Source: Halorussus lipolyticus (GTDB taxonomy: Archaea; Halobacteriota; Halobacteria; Halobacteriales; Haladaptataceae). From it: DNA of 64,000 nucleotides. The stretch lies in contig NZ_CP119804.1 of the NCBI RefSeq assembly GCF_029338375.1, positions 1,488,001 to 1,552,000 of the forward strand, read 5' to 3'. Shown piece after piece: positions 45,956 to 55,219 of this stretch. Every line of letters starts with the position of its first letter. Position 1 is the stretch's first letter. The position numbers and the translations under genes are program-made. The notes under the pieces are model-generated. The model did not search any database. It was not told where the DNA came from and saw only the letters and a list, made by a program, of their open reading frames with translations.

Positions 45956-46043
45956 TCCCGCGCGAGGTGAAATCGTTCTACGGGGATTGGAAGTAGACGA
46001 GTCGCACGCCCGCGCAACGTAGTGAGCAGGACCGTCTCGGCGT

Positions 46044-46065
46044 GGTTCGAATCCCCGCCAGCGCA
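46044..46065 (+). repeat. Duplicate of tRNA-Gly 3' end (att-like)
   Basis: GGTTCGAATCCCCGCCAGCGCA matches 45891-45912 at 21 of 22 positions. Only the T arm and acceptor 3' half are present; the matching 5' half is missing. This is what is left beside a tRNA when an integrase-mobilised element has used it as an attachment site. Confidence 0.65.
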
Positions 46066-46390
46066 CTTCTCTTAGGCGCTAACTGTCGAGCAGTGCTTGT
46101 ATTGTTCGACTTCTGTGTCGTTGTGAATGTGGAAGGATTGGATTTTCGTTCACGAGGAGCCCCCGATTTCCGAACACCTGCCCACCGAGAGGTGTCTCTC
46201 AGCCCCAAGCATAGCAACCCCTACATTCGTTATAGAAATAATATTATTTTTATAGCAAATATTTTCACACCTCTAGCTACGCTCGACCGACGCGCCCGCG
46301 TAGTCGCCGGCTTCGACACCGTTCACGCACGCGAAAGAAAAACGGCGGAAAGCTACATCGCGGACCGCGCCGGTCCGTGTTCCGGTGGCG

Positions 46391-49300
46391 TTACTCGCGT
46401 CGTCGCGCCAACAGGAGCGCGCCGAGGAGCGCCACCAGCGCGGCGGGGAGTCCGAATCCGGGGATGCCCGAACCGGAGCTACCGCCCTTGGTCTGCTCGT
46501 CTCGGTCGTCGCTCATGCCCTTCTCGGTGGTCGCGGACGAGACCGAGAGGGTGCCGGCCGTCGCAGAGCCGACAGCGATTTCGTGGTCGCCCGCGCTGAA
46601 CGTGCGGACGAACTCGACGGACGCCGACTCGCCCGACGCGAGCGTCACGTCCTCGGAGGCCACGACTTCGCCGTCCACGGTCAGTTCAACCGTGTGAGTG
46701 CCCTCGCCGGACCCGACGTTTTCGACGGTGGCCGTCACCGCGACGGCCTCGTCGGCCGTGACCTCGGTCGCGTTGAGCGAGGACGTGCTGACCTCGAAGG
46801 AGGCCGAGTCGAGACCGACCGCGAAGGTGCCGGTCGAGTTCGCCGGGGCGTAGAACCGGTAGGACCCGCCCTGCTTGTTGCGGACCTTGGTTTCGACTGC
46901 CGACCACGTGCCCTCCTCGTACTGGTAGAGCGCGACGTTCTTCGGCGCGTCCGTCATCGAGGCGTCCACGCCGAACTTCACGCCGACCGTCCCGAGTTTG
47001 CTGTCCCGGATGTAGGTCGGCGTCAGCGTCAGGTAGCCCAGCGTCTGGCCCGCGTCCTCGAAGGCCGAGACGCCGCTCGGTGCCGACGACGACGCTTCGG
47101 CTTCCACGAAGAACCGGGCTTGGGCGTCCCGCGTGTCGGGCTTGACCGTCAGTCCGCGGAAGGTCGCGTCACCGCCAGCGAGGCCGCCGCCGCCGAACGA
47201 AACCCGGCCGGGATTACCCGACCGCGCGTTCGTGATTTCGACCTTGGCGTAGCTTGCGGTCTGTTTGAGTATCTCCTCTTGGATGGCTGGCGGGGGCGCA
47301 CCGCCTGCGCCGCCACCACCGCCACCGCCACCACCGCCGCCGCTACTTGCGCTTCCGACGGTGAACGTGAGGGTGTGCCACTTGCCGTTTCCGGCCTCGT
47401 CTTCGAGGTAGACCTCGAATTTGTGGTCGCCGCTCGACAGGCCAGTCGCCTTGTAGCCGATGGTGCCGTTCCCGATGGAAGCGTTTTGGAGGACGTTGGC
47501 ACCGTCGAATTTCGCTCGGAGCGCGCCGGGTTCGACGCCGCTCCGGTCGTCGGTGAAACTGAGGTTGATAGTGACCGACGAGGTACCGCCGTCGAACTCC
47601 GCGCCGTTTCCGGGCGAGACGCTGAACAGTTTCGGTGGCTTCGTGTCGCCCTCGACCGAGAACTGCGTCGTGTAGTTCTCTCGGTTGCCCGCCTCGTCCA
47701 CGACGACGGCAGTCGCGTTGTAGGTCTCGCCGTTGTCCAGCGAGGCGTTGTACGTCGCGTACTTGCTCGTGATGGTCGCGGCGTCCGTCGAGGTGACTTC
47801 GGTTCCCTCGAAGTGGAGTTCGACCGCGCTCGCGTTCACGCCGGTCATGTCGTCGGTGTAGTTGAACTCGACGGTCGCGTTCGGCGTGCCGTACCCGAGC
47901 GTGTCGTCGGGCGTCACGCTGGTTTCGAGCGTCGGCGCGGTCTGGTCGTCGGCGACTGCGCCGTAGGTCGAGAAGTGCGTGACGTTGGTCGTCCAGTAGG
48001 TGTCGTTCGTGCCGTCCGGGAGCGTGACCTTCCGAATCGTCGTGCCCTGAAGCTCCCAGTTCCCGGCCGATTCGTTGTAGTAGCTGATGTTCGCCTGCTC
48101 GGCCGAGACGCCCTCGGGCAGTTGGGACTCGTTGACCGGAATCCCTATCATCGCGGTGTCGAGGGCGCTACGCAGATTCGACCCGAGCTGTCCGTTCAGG
48201 AAGTTGATACCCTTCAGGTTCGGCGAGAGGGGCGCGAGTTCCGACCGACTCGACGTGACCGTGACGAAGGTGTCTTTGACTTCCGTGTCCGTCTCGAACT
48301 GGATGAACAGCCCCGACCCTTCGACTTTCACCGTGACGGTGTTGTTCTCCGTGCTGACCGTGCTGAGGTTCGCCGAGGAGGTCCCGGTTCCGGTGTTGCC
48401 GGTCAGGTCGGTTCCGGTCGCGGTCACGTTGTAGCCGCCGTCACCGCTGAGTTCGAAGGTACCGGCCCACTCTCGCGTGGCGTTGTTCCGGAGAGACACG
48501 TCCCGCTGGGTCCCGTTCGACAGTGTGACCGTCGCGGTCGGTTTCGAGGCCAACTCCTCGTCGGACGTTACCGTGACCGACCCGTGACTCGAATTCTCCC
48601 GGCCCAGCGTCGCGCCGATGTCCGGCCCGCCCCGGTCCACGACCACGGTCGAGTCGGCGGTGCGAATCTTCCAGTTGCCCGCCTTGTCGATGCCGACCGC
48701 GTAGAGCGTGTAGTTCCCGTCGTCGGGGACCGTCGAGAGGTTTGCCGACGTGACCCACTCGCCGCTCTGGTAGGTCGTCGGGAGCCACGTGCCGTAGCTG
48801 GTGAAGTTCGCCGAGAGGAAGAACGCGGCCCGTTCGAGACCGATGGGCGAGTCGCTCGCTGTCGCCGTCGCGTGGAGCGGACCGGTCGTCCGAACCACGT
48901 CCTCGACCGTCGAGGGGTTCGACGTCGCCGCGAGTCCCGTGACGCTCACCGACGGCTTGGTGTTCTCGACGCGGAAGGCGTCGAAGACCGTGTTCTCGAC
49001 CGTGTTGCCCTCTGCGTCGGCGAGGCGAAGCGCGAGGTTCATCCGCCCGGTGTGGTTCTCGACCCGGAGCGTGGCCTCGTAGGTGTCCCAGCCGACCCGC
49101 TCGACGCTGGCCTTCGTCCATCCGGCATCGTCCTCGAAGGGCGTGGTCGTGACGTTACCGGGCGACATCCACACGTCCGCGGTCATGTCGGGGTCGTTCG
49201 TCCAGTGAGTCTGGAATCGGAACGTCACCGTGTCGCGAGTCACCGTGTGATTCGCGTTCAGCGACTCGATGCGCGTGTTGTCGAGCATCGGCGGTCGGTT

Positions 49301-52300
49301 GTCGCCGCCTTCGGTGTAGGTGATTCCGTAGTCGGTGACCGATTTGGTCGAGAGCGGCGTGGCGTCGTTGTTCGAGACGACCTCGATGGTCGCGTCGTCT
49401 CCATCGGTGAGTTTCGCCGTATCGAAGTCGAGGAAGCCAGCATCGGTCGTTTTCGCGTCCAAGGCGAGGTCGCCGTTCCGGTAGACTCGAATCCGGTCGG
49501 TCGCGCTATCGTGGTAGCCCCACAGTTCGGGTCCGCCAATCGACTGCGGATTGACGATGGTGTTCAGCCATGCCCCGTTGGAGGCGTCGCTGAAGAACGC
49601 GTTGACGTGAGGGACGAACGGATGGCGGTTGAAGTCGAACGCCATCGTCTCGTTGGCCTCGGGGACGGGACCGAGAGTGAGAGACGACTCTATCGACCAC
49701 TCGCCGCCACTTCCCTCGCCTTCCATCGAATGGTACTGCAGGCCTCCGTCGCCGTCGGCCGCGAGGTCAGTACTCTCGTCCGGTCTCGGCGAGAGGTAAA
49801 TCGTCTGCTCGCGGGTGTCACCGATGCTCCCCTCGACGCTGTGGGTGTAGTACGTGTCGAACCACGTCCCGCCAATCGCCGTCATCGAGACGTTGTACGT
49901 CGCCGAGCGGTTGGCACGGTAGTACGTGACGTTCTTTCTCGCCAGTTGGCTCTCGTCCACGCTGGTCGTCTTCGGACCCGTGACGCCGGCGTCGGTGTTG
50001 ACGAGGTAGTACAGCGAGGACGCGTCGAGAGACGTTGCCTCCGCGCTGTCGGGTGCGCCGGCGGTGAGGAGGCGGTGGACGCTGACGTTGAGGTCCGCGT
50101 CCTTCGAGAACCGAACCGCGGTCGTGTCCGACGCGCCGGTTCTGAGGTCCATTATGTACGCCAGCTCATCGGCTGGTTTTCGAACCGTCACGTCGGCCAT
50201 TCGGGTCCGGACGCTCTCGTCGATAGCCGACGTGTCGAGTGTGTACTTGACGGTGTTGCTCTCGTCAAGCGCGATGGTCGTGTCGTCGGTGACGCTGATC
50301 TTCCTGGATACGACTATCGGCCGCCCCGTGTCCTCGTTGAGGCCATCGGTGAGAACGTTGTATTTGCCGGGACTGACGATGGTGTACGTCGCGGTGTCAC
50401 CGGAAATATTCTTGAGTCCGGCCATACCGGCGGTACTGAACGGCCCCTCGTTCTCTGCGAACAGCCAGATGTCGTCCCCGTCGGTCGAAGTTCCGTTGAT
50501 ACCGGATTTCTGGATAGTGAGTTGGCTCGCGCGGACGAAGCCGAAGATAGTCTGATACTGGTCGCCGAACTCAACCCGACCGGAGTAGATGCCAGCCTCG
50601 ACGTTGGTGTCGAGCATCAGTTTCACGTCGGCGCTCTCGCCGGGTGCGAGGGTAAGACTCGTCTTGTTGAGTTCCACCTTCGCGGTGCTGTCTCCGGCGA
50701 TGTTCCGGACAGCAACCGTCGTGTTGAGCGTCGTCTCCGTCTCGCCGAGGTTTCTGACGGTGAGGTTCTTCGAGACGTTCGTGTCGCTACTGTAGGTCCC
50801 GAAGTCCACGGTTCCGGGTTCGACCACGACGTTCGTACCGATGGCCTCGGCGGCGTTCAGTCGGCCCGCGCCTTGGGTGTAAACGTCCTGCGAGCCGAGG
50901 GGGTCGGCCGTGCTGACCATCGCGCTCTTGACGCGCGAGGGCGTCCAGTCGTCGTGTGCTTGGAGCATCAGCGCCGCGGTTCCGCTCACCACGGGGGCCG
51001 CCATGCTGGTTCCGCTGTAGCTGACGTAATCGCTGTCGTATCCGGCCTCGGAGGAGGCGGCACTCATCACTCGCACGCCGGGCGCGACGAGGTCGGGTTT
51101 GAGGTACATTCCGGCGGGCGTCGGACCGCGCGAGGAGAACTCGGCGATGTTGCCGTACTTGTCGCTCGCGCCGACCGTGATGGCGCTCTTGTGGATACCG
51201 GGCGACCCGACCGTGCTGTATCCCGGTCCTTCGTTTCCGGCCGAGACGACGACAGTAACGTTGTTGTCTCGGGCGTGTTGGACTGCGTCACGGTACGGGT
51301 CGTTCGAGCGCACGGTCTCGGGCGGACCGCCGAGACTCATGCTGATGATGTCGGCGTTCTGGTCCACGCCGTAGTCCATCGCTTGGATGATGGCGGAAGT
51401 CGGGCACGCTTGATAGATGCTACACGCCTTGGCGTCGATGAGGTCCGCCTTGGGGGCGATGCCCGTGTACTTTCCGCCGCTGGCGGTTCCGTCGCCAGCG
51501 ATGATGCCCGCGACGTGGGTGCCGTGACCGTACCGGTCGTCGCCGACCGCCGACGTCCCGTCGTCAACGAACTCCGCTTGGGCCACCACGGACCCTTTGA
51601 GGTCGGGGTGGCTCTGGTCGATTCCCGTGTCCACGACGGCGACCCGAATCCCCTCGCCGGAGACGTTGTACTTGGTTCGGGCCTGCCCGGCCGAGACGCG
51701 CTTGTTGGCCTCGTCGAGGGTGACGTTGTACTTCACGTCGAGAGAGACCTTTCCAACGTCGTCGCTGGCGGCGAGTTGGTCGAAGGCGAGGCCAGCGTTC
51801 GACTTCGGCACGTCACCGGCCGCCGCACCGACGCTCGATAGCGTCTTGCTCTGGTGGACCGCAGGCGCGGTGCTCAGGACATCGACGTTTCCGTCCGCGC
51901 TGGCGGTGAAGTACTCGCCGTCGTCAGTGTTCTTCTCTTTCTCGCTCACGATGACCGGAATCGAGTCGGTCTCCTCGTCGGTGAGGTTCTGCTCGACGAG
52001 GAAATCGACGTTGAACAGGTTCCGGTCGAACGTGCCGAAGTCCACCGACTCGGGGTAGATGTACGTCTCGTTGTCGGTCGAAATCCTCTGCATCGGCACG
52101 TCGGCCTCGACGTGGTAGCGAGTCCGGTTATCGACCTCGGCGACGGTCACGGTCTGGCCCGTGACGAGCGTCACCTCCGTCGTGGTCGCGTTCTCCGGAA
52201 GCGACTCGCTTCGAGGAGCGCCGTTCGCAGGGAATCGCCGGTCCGTGGCCGACGAGGAGGCCACAGACGACTCCTCCGGGTTCGAGGACCTCGCAGGGTG

Positions 52301-52492
52301 GGTGGCCTCCTGTGCTTGCTGTGCGACTGCTGTCGTCTCGGTCGCCGAGACCGGGGCGTCGGCCGTGGGCGTCGCCGAGACGGCGAGAGCGGGCGTGACG
52401 GCACTGCCGACGAGCAAGACAGACAGGACGAGTGCCATCACCGCTTCGCTTCTAGTTAGATTACGTAACTTTTCTCTCGGATTGCCTTTCAT
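46391..52492 (-). CDS. Giant cell-surface subtilisin-family (S8) serine protease with PGF-CTERM anchor
   Basis: 2033 residues. The signal peptide ends near residue 38 and is followed by a propeptide-like region to about 275. The S8 catalytic triad is Asp288 (VAVVDTGID), His326 (GHGTHVAG) and Ser496 (SGTSMAAP), with oxyanion Asn420 (VSAGNEG). After the protease come Fn3/Ig-like beta domains (~540-1650), many N-x-S/T sites, an 11-Gly linker, a PGF-pre-PGF domain and a CARDB-like domain. The C-terminus IPGFGLPAALVALLGALLLARRR is a PGF-CTERM sorting signal cut by archaeosortase. It probably processes surface proteins or digests external protein. A TATA box (plus-strand GTATTTAT, 52523-52530) supports a start at or near 52492. 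Confidence 0.93.
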   Translation of the reverse strand: MKGNPREKLRNLTRSEAVMALVLSVLLVGSAVTPALAVSATPTADAPVSATETTAVAQQAQEATHPARSSNPEESSVASSSATDRRFPANGAPRSESLPENATTTEVTLVTGQTVTVAEVDNRTRYHVEADVPMQRISTDNETYIYPESVDFGTFDRNLFNVDFLVEQNLTDEETDSIPVIVSEKEKNTDDGEYFTASADGNVDVLSTAPAVHQSKTLSSVGAAAGDVPKSNAGLAFDQLAASDDVGKVSLDVKYNVTLDEANKRVSAGQARTKYNVSGEGIRVAVVDTGIDQSHPDLKGSVVAQAEFVDDGTSAVGDDRYGHGTHVAGIIAGDGTASGGKYTGIAPKADLIDAKACSIYQACPTSAIIQAMDYGVDQNADIISMSLGGPPETVRSNDPYRDAVQHARDNNVTVVVSAGNEGPGYSTVGSPGIHKSAITVGASDKYGNIAEFSSRGPTPAGMYLKPDLVAPGVRVMSAASSEAGYDSDYVSYSGTSMAAPVVSGTAALMLQAHDDWTPSRVKSAMVSTADPLGSQDVYTQGAGRLNAAEAIGTNVVVEPGTVDFGTYSSDTNVSKNLTVRNLGETETTLNTTVAVRNIAGDSTAKVELNKTSLTLAPGESADVKLMLDTNVEAGIYSGRVEFGDQYQTIFGFVRASQLTIQKSGINGTSTDGDDIWLFAENEGPFSTAGMAGLKNISGDTATYTIVSPGKYNVLTDGLNEDTGRPIVVSRKISVTDDTTIALDESNTVKYTLDTSAIDESVRTRMADVTVRKPADELAYIMDLRTGASDTTAVRFSKDADLNVSVHRLLTAGAPDSAEATSLDASSLYYLVNTDAGVTGPKTTSVDESQLARKNVTYYRANRSATYNVSMTAIGGTWFDTYYTHSVEGSIGDTREQTIYLSPRPDESTDLAADGDGGLQYHSMEGEGSGGEWSIESSLTLGPVPEANETMAFDFNRHPFVPHVNAFFSDASNGAWLNTIVNPQSIGGPELWGYHDSATDRIRVYRNGDLALDAKTTDAGFLDFDTAKLTDGDDATIEVVSNNDATPLSTKSVTDYGITYTEGGDNRPPMLDNTRIESLNANHTVTRDTVTFRFQTHWTNDPDMTADVWMSPGNVTTTPFEDDAGWTKASVERVGWDTYEATLRVENHTGRMNLALRLADAEGNTVENTVFDAFRVENTKPSVSVTGLAATSNPSTVEDVVRTTGPLHATATASDSPIGLERAAFFLSANFTSYGTWLPTTYQSGEWVTSANLSTVPDDGNYTLYAVGIDKAGNWKIRTADSTVVVDRGGPDIGATLGRENSSHGSVTVTSDEELASKPTATVTLSNGTQRDVSLRNNATREWAGTFELSGDGGYNVTATGTDLTGNTGTGTSSANLSTVSTENNTVTVKVEGSGLFIQFETDTEVKDTFVTVTSSRSELAPLSPNLKGINFLNGQLGSNLRSALDTAMIGIPVNESQLPEGVSAEQANISYYNESAGNWELQGTTIRKVTLPDGTNDTYWTTNVTHFSTYGAVADDQTAPTLETSVTPDDTLGYGTPNATVEFNYTDDMTGVNASAVELHFEGTEVTSTDAATITSKYATYNASLDNGETYNATAVVVDEAGNRENYTTQFSVEGDTKPPKLFSVSPGNGAEFDGGTSSVTINLSFTDDRSGVEPGALRAKFDGANVLQNASIGNGTIGYKATGLSSGDHKFEVYLEDEAGNGKWHTLTFTVGSASSGGGGGGGGGGGAGGAPPPAIQEEILKQTASYAKVEITNARSGNPGRVSFGGGGLAGGDATFRGLTVKPDTRDAQARFFVEAEASSSAPSGVSAFEDAGQTLGYLTLTPTYIRDSKLGTVGVKFGVDASMTDAPKNVALYQYEEGTWSAVETKVRNKQGGSYRFYAPANSTGTFAVGLDSASFEVSTSSLNATEVTADEAVAVTATVENVGSGEGTHTVELTVDGEVVASEDVTLASGESASVEFVRTFSAGDHEIAVGSATAGTLSVSSATTEKGMSDDRDEQTKGGSSGSGIPGFGLPAALVALLGALLLARRRE

Positions 52493-52640
52493 GTCGTTAC
52501 TGCGGGAGAAATATCACCAACAGTATTTATATCCTATCATAAATTATCAAATCTGATGATTAACAGCAGTTATTTTCTTCGGGAGGAGACGAGACTGTCG
52601 TCACCAAACGCCTTAGAACGACCGGACTCTCTGTCCAGTT

Positions 52641-52952
52641 ATGACGGCAATCGCACTGCTCAGCGTCGCACCCGTGACCGAGGACAGCATGGCCGAGGAG
52701 GTCGCCAAAGCGGTCGCCGCGCTGGACGAGTTCGACGTGTCCTACGAGACCAACCCGATGGGGACCGTCGTCGAGGCCGACTCGGTGGACGAACTGTTCG
52801 ACGCCGCGCAGGCGGCCCACGAGGCGGTGGACGGCGACCGCGTGGGTACCTTCCTGAAGATAGACGACAAGCGCACGCGCGAGCAACGCGCGCACGAGAA
52901 AGTCGATGCGGTCGAGGAGGTCCTCGGTCGGGACGCCAAGCGGGAGCGATAG
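52641..52952 (+). CDS. MTH1187-family thiamine-binding protein
   Basis: 103 residues with the ferredoxin-like fold of the MTH1187/YkoF (DUF77) family: IALLSVAPVTEDSMAEEVAKAVAALDEFDVSYETNPMGTVVEADSVDELFDAAQAAHEA and VGTFLKIDDKR. Members bind thiamine and form tetramers. It is presumed to have a storage or transport-related role. It is a single gene, divergent from the giant protease. Confidence 0.92.
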   Translation: MTAIALLSVAPVTEDSMAEEVAKAVAALDEFDVSYETNPMGTVVEADSVDELFDAAQAAHEAVDGDRVGTFLKIDDKRTREQRAHEKVDAVEEVLGRDAKRER

Positions 52953-53102
52953 CAATACAGACTTGCTCGAAAAATAGAATCACAATTATAAAACAAATAT
53001 TTAGGCATCTTATCCCGCCGTGTCGAGCGCGGACCACGCGAATCAGCATCGAACCCACATCGACTGATAAACTGTTTACGGGGTGACGCCCAATCGTCGC
53101 CC

Positions 53103-54035
53103 ATGGACAGTCTCAACCGGAACGCCTTGGAGTTGGCCGACGAGGCGCTGGACTTCGCCGAGGAGCTAGACATCGGAGCGCGCGAACTCGAAAACGGGGC
53201 GACCGTCCTCGACTTCGGACACGAGTTCGACGGCGGCATCGAGGCCGGTCTCCTGCTCGCGGAGATGCAGACCGCGGGTCTCGCCACGGTCCAAACCCGA
53301 ATGGACGAGGTGGCGGGCGCACCCCTCCAACACGTCGAACTGACGAGCGACCATCCCGCGCTGGCGCTTCTGTGTTCCCAGAAGGCCGGATGGGAGGTCA
53401 CGACCGAGGACTTCGAGGGCCTCGGGAGCGGCCCGGCCCGCGCGCTCGTCGCCGAGGAGGACGAATTCGCCCGCGTGGGCTACGAGGACGTGTCGGAGTT
53501 CGCGGTGCTGGCCGTCGAGAGCGACGACTACCCGACCGCGGCGGTGGCCGAGCAGGTCGCGGACCTAACCGGCGTCGAACCGAGTAGCGTCTTCCTGCCC
53601 GCGGTCCCGACCGCGAGCGTCGCCGGGAGCGTGAGCATCGCCTCGCGTACAGCAGAGATGGCCGTCTTCCGCCTCTCGGAACTGGGTTACGACCCCCTCG
53701 ACATCGTGAGTGTCACCGGCTCTGCGCCGGTCGCGCCCGTGGCCGGCGACGAGGAGACCGCCATCGCCCGAACCAACGACGCGCTGGCCTACGGCGGGCA
53801 GGTCCACATCACGGTCCGCGAGGAGTTCGACCGCTTCGAGGAAATCGTCTCGACCGCCAACGACGAGTACGGCACCCACTTCGCCGAAATCTTCGAGTCG
53901 GTCGATTGGGACTTCTACGAAATAGACGAGAGCGTCTTCGCCCCCGCACAGGCCACCGTCAACGTCGTCGGCGGCGACACCTACGTCGTCGGCGAGCGCG
54001 ACGACGAGCTACTGGCCGAGAGCTTCGGCCTCTGA
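53103..54035 (+). CDS. mch: Methenyltetrahydromethanopterin cyclohydrolase
   Basis: 310 residues. It converts methenyl- to N5-formyl-tetrahydromethanopterin (or the reverse) in C1 metabolism. The signature blocks are LNRNALELADEALDFAEELDIGARELENGATVLDFG, GGIEAGLLLAEMQTAGLATVQTRM, QHVELTSDHPALALLCSQKAGWEV and the C-terminal CPVAPVAGDEETAIARTNDALAYGG-like region. CTGTTTACG about 28 nt upstream is a plausible TATA box. A conserved small protein gene follows 25 nt later. Haloarchaea keep this enzyme although they are not methanogens. Confidence 0.95.
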   Translation: MDSLNRNALELADEALDFAEELDIGARELENGATVLDFGHEFDGGIEAGLLLAEMQTAGLATVQTRMDEVAGAPLQHVELTSDHPALALLCSQKAGWEVTTEDFEGLGSGPARALVAEEDEFARVGYEDVSEFAVLAVESDDYPTAAVAEQVADLTGVEPSSVFLPAVPTASVAGSVSIASRTAEMAVFRLSELGYDPLDIVSVTGSAPVAPVAGDEETAIARTNDALAYGGQVHITVREEFDRFEEIVSTANDEYGTHFAEIFESVDWDFYEIDESVFAPAQATVNVVGGDTYVVGERDDELLAESFGL

Positions 54036-54060
54036 GCGACCGGAGGACAGCAGAGACACC

Positions 54061-54549
54061 ATGCAATTCAAACTGGTTCCCGAACCCCCGGAGAGTCTGG
54101 AGTTCGTCGCGGAGGCCCAGCGTGCAGTCCCGCTGGTGCCCGGTAGCGAGGACGACTGCTGTGCCCGGATGCTCGACCGGACCGACCTGACGAGCCGGGA
54201 CGAGGCCCGGACGTGGCTGACCTACTTGCGAGCGTTGGGGCTTGCCGAGGAGAAGTCGTCGGGATTCGCCCGGATTCGGCGCGACCCCGAACCGGAGTAC
54301 CTGCGCGAGCAATTTCGGGAGAACGTCTTCGGGGTGCCCGCCCTGTTGGAGATTCTGGAGGGTGCCGACGAATCGCTGTCTGCCGAGGAGGTGTTTGCGG
54401 AGTTCGAGGACGAGGTGCCGACGTGGGAACACCACAAGAATCCGAACTCGTGGGAGGAGATTTGGAGCGAGCGTGTCGAGTATCTGTTAGACTGGTCGGT
54501 ATTGTTGGGATTAGCGGAGGAAGTGGACGGAGAATACGCGGTGGAGTAA
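54061..54549 (+). CDS. Conserved haloarchaeal protein of unknown function, in operon with mch
   Basis: 162 residues, acidic, mostly helical. It has an N-terminal beta hairpin (MQFKLVPEPPESLEFV), a Cys pair (SEDDCCARML) and a region that may be a winged helix (SRDEARTWLTYLRALGLAEEK...FARIRRD). The C-terminal half repeats a similar helical pattern. I recognise no named family. It starts 25 nt after mch on the same strand and is probably co-transcribed, which hints at a role linked to C1 metabolism or its regulation. Confidence 0.7.
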   Translation: MQFKLVPEPPESLEFVAEAQRAVPLVPGSEDDCCARMLDRTDLTSRDEARTWLTYLRALGLAEEKSSGFARIRRDPEPEYLREQFRENVFGVPALLEILEGADESLSAEEVFAEFEDEVPTWEHHKNPNSWEEIWSERVEYLLDWSVLLGLAEEVDGEYAVE

Positions 54550-54661
54550 TCACCTCCGTCATCCAAGTTTTGTCTTGATTTACCACTCTACGCAATTACT
54601 CTATAATCAGCTGGGCAAACATATTTATCCTAGCACCACAATACATAAGTCAAGATTCATT

Positions 54662-55210
54662 ATGAGTGATTGGGCTGAAGACTTTTACGAGATTCAAGAT
54701 GTGGTCGTTGACAATTCAAATCTCCGTAACAAAATTGTAGAATTAGTAAACGACGAACCAATACACGGAAAGGCCTTCGAAGGTGGTAATCGGACAGAAT
54801 CTTTCCGAGAGATATTGGTCGGATTCTTTGAAGGAGAGATGAAATTAGAAGAATCAATTAAGAAAGTTTCAATAGACCTTCCTGAACAAGAGTCTCGCTA
54901 CTCTGGCAATGGGAACGTATTTCCGAGAGGATGGGATGAAAGATTAATCCGCACCCAAGCTAGCCGATTTTACAACCAAGCTGTACTTTTAACGCTAAAA
55001 GAACGTGGCGATGATATGTGCCACATTCCTCATTCTTCAGAGGAAGATAGAGATTCAGCCTGTACAAGGGAACTGGCAGGGAGAGAAGTTGAAATAGAAA
55101 TGTTGTTAGATCGACTAGAACGAACCTATCAGCAAGCAGACTATCATAATAAAGTCAAAATTCCCAATCATCCTCACTGCACACATACGATAGTGCCAAT
55201 ATCTGAATAA
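54662..55210 (+). CDS. Low-GC orphan protein, unknown
   Basis: 182 residues encoded by DNA that is visibly AT-rich: only 23 of the first 60 bases are G or C, in sharp contrast to its neighbours. The protein has helices (RNKIVELVNDEP, FREILVGFFEGEMKLEESIKKV), a Cys-His-x-x-His patch (CHIPHSSEED) and a C-terminal NHPHCTHTIV segment that could bind a metal. I recognise no family. The base composition suggests recent acquisition from a lower-GC source. It stands between the mch pair and a convergent KaiC-like gene. The ATG at 54662 is the only credible start. Confidence 0.6.
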   Translation: MSDWAEDFYEIQDVVVDNSNLRNKIVELVNDEPIHGKAFEGGNRTESFREILVGFFEGEMKLEESIKKVSIDLPEQESRYSGNGNVFPRGWDERLIRTQASRFYNQAVLLTLKERGDDMCHIPHSSEEDRDSACTRELAGREVEIEMLLDRLERTYQQADYHNKVKIPNHPHCTHTIVPISE

Positions 55211-55219
55211 TTAATCTCC

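Larger units (their letters stand above)
45913..46390. other. Intergenic region with hairpin and duplicated tRNA end, no gene
   Basis: These 478 nt hold a perfect 9-bp hairpin (45932-45955), a second copy of the tRNA-Gly 3' end (46044-46065) and a very AT-rich stretch (about 46220-46275) that could be the terminator of the minus-strand protease gene or a promoter. I see no protein gene with normal codon bias. Confidence 0.55.

Noticed and set aside
45970..46065. A second complete tRNA-Gly gene
   Set aside because: Only the 3' half matches; no 5' acceptor strand or D arm can be paired with it.
46385..51841. Very long open frame on the plus strand opposite the giant subtilase
   Set aside because: It is a shadow created by the codon bias of the real minus-strand gene. 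The protein is Arg/Val-rich with no domain and no promoter, whereas the minus frame has a signal peptide, catalytic triad and sorting signal.
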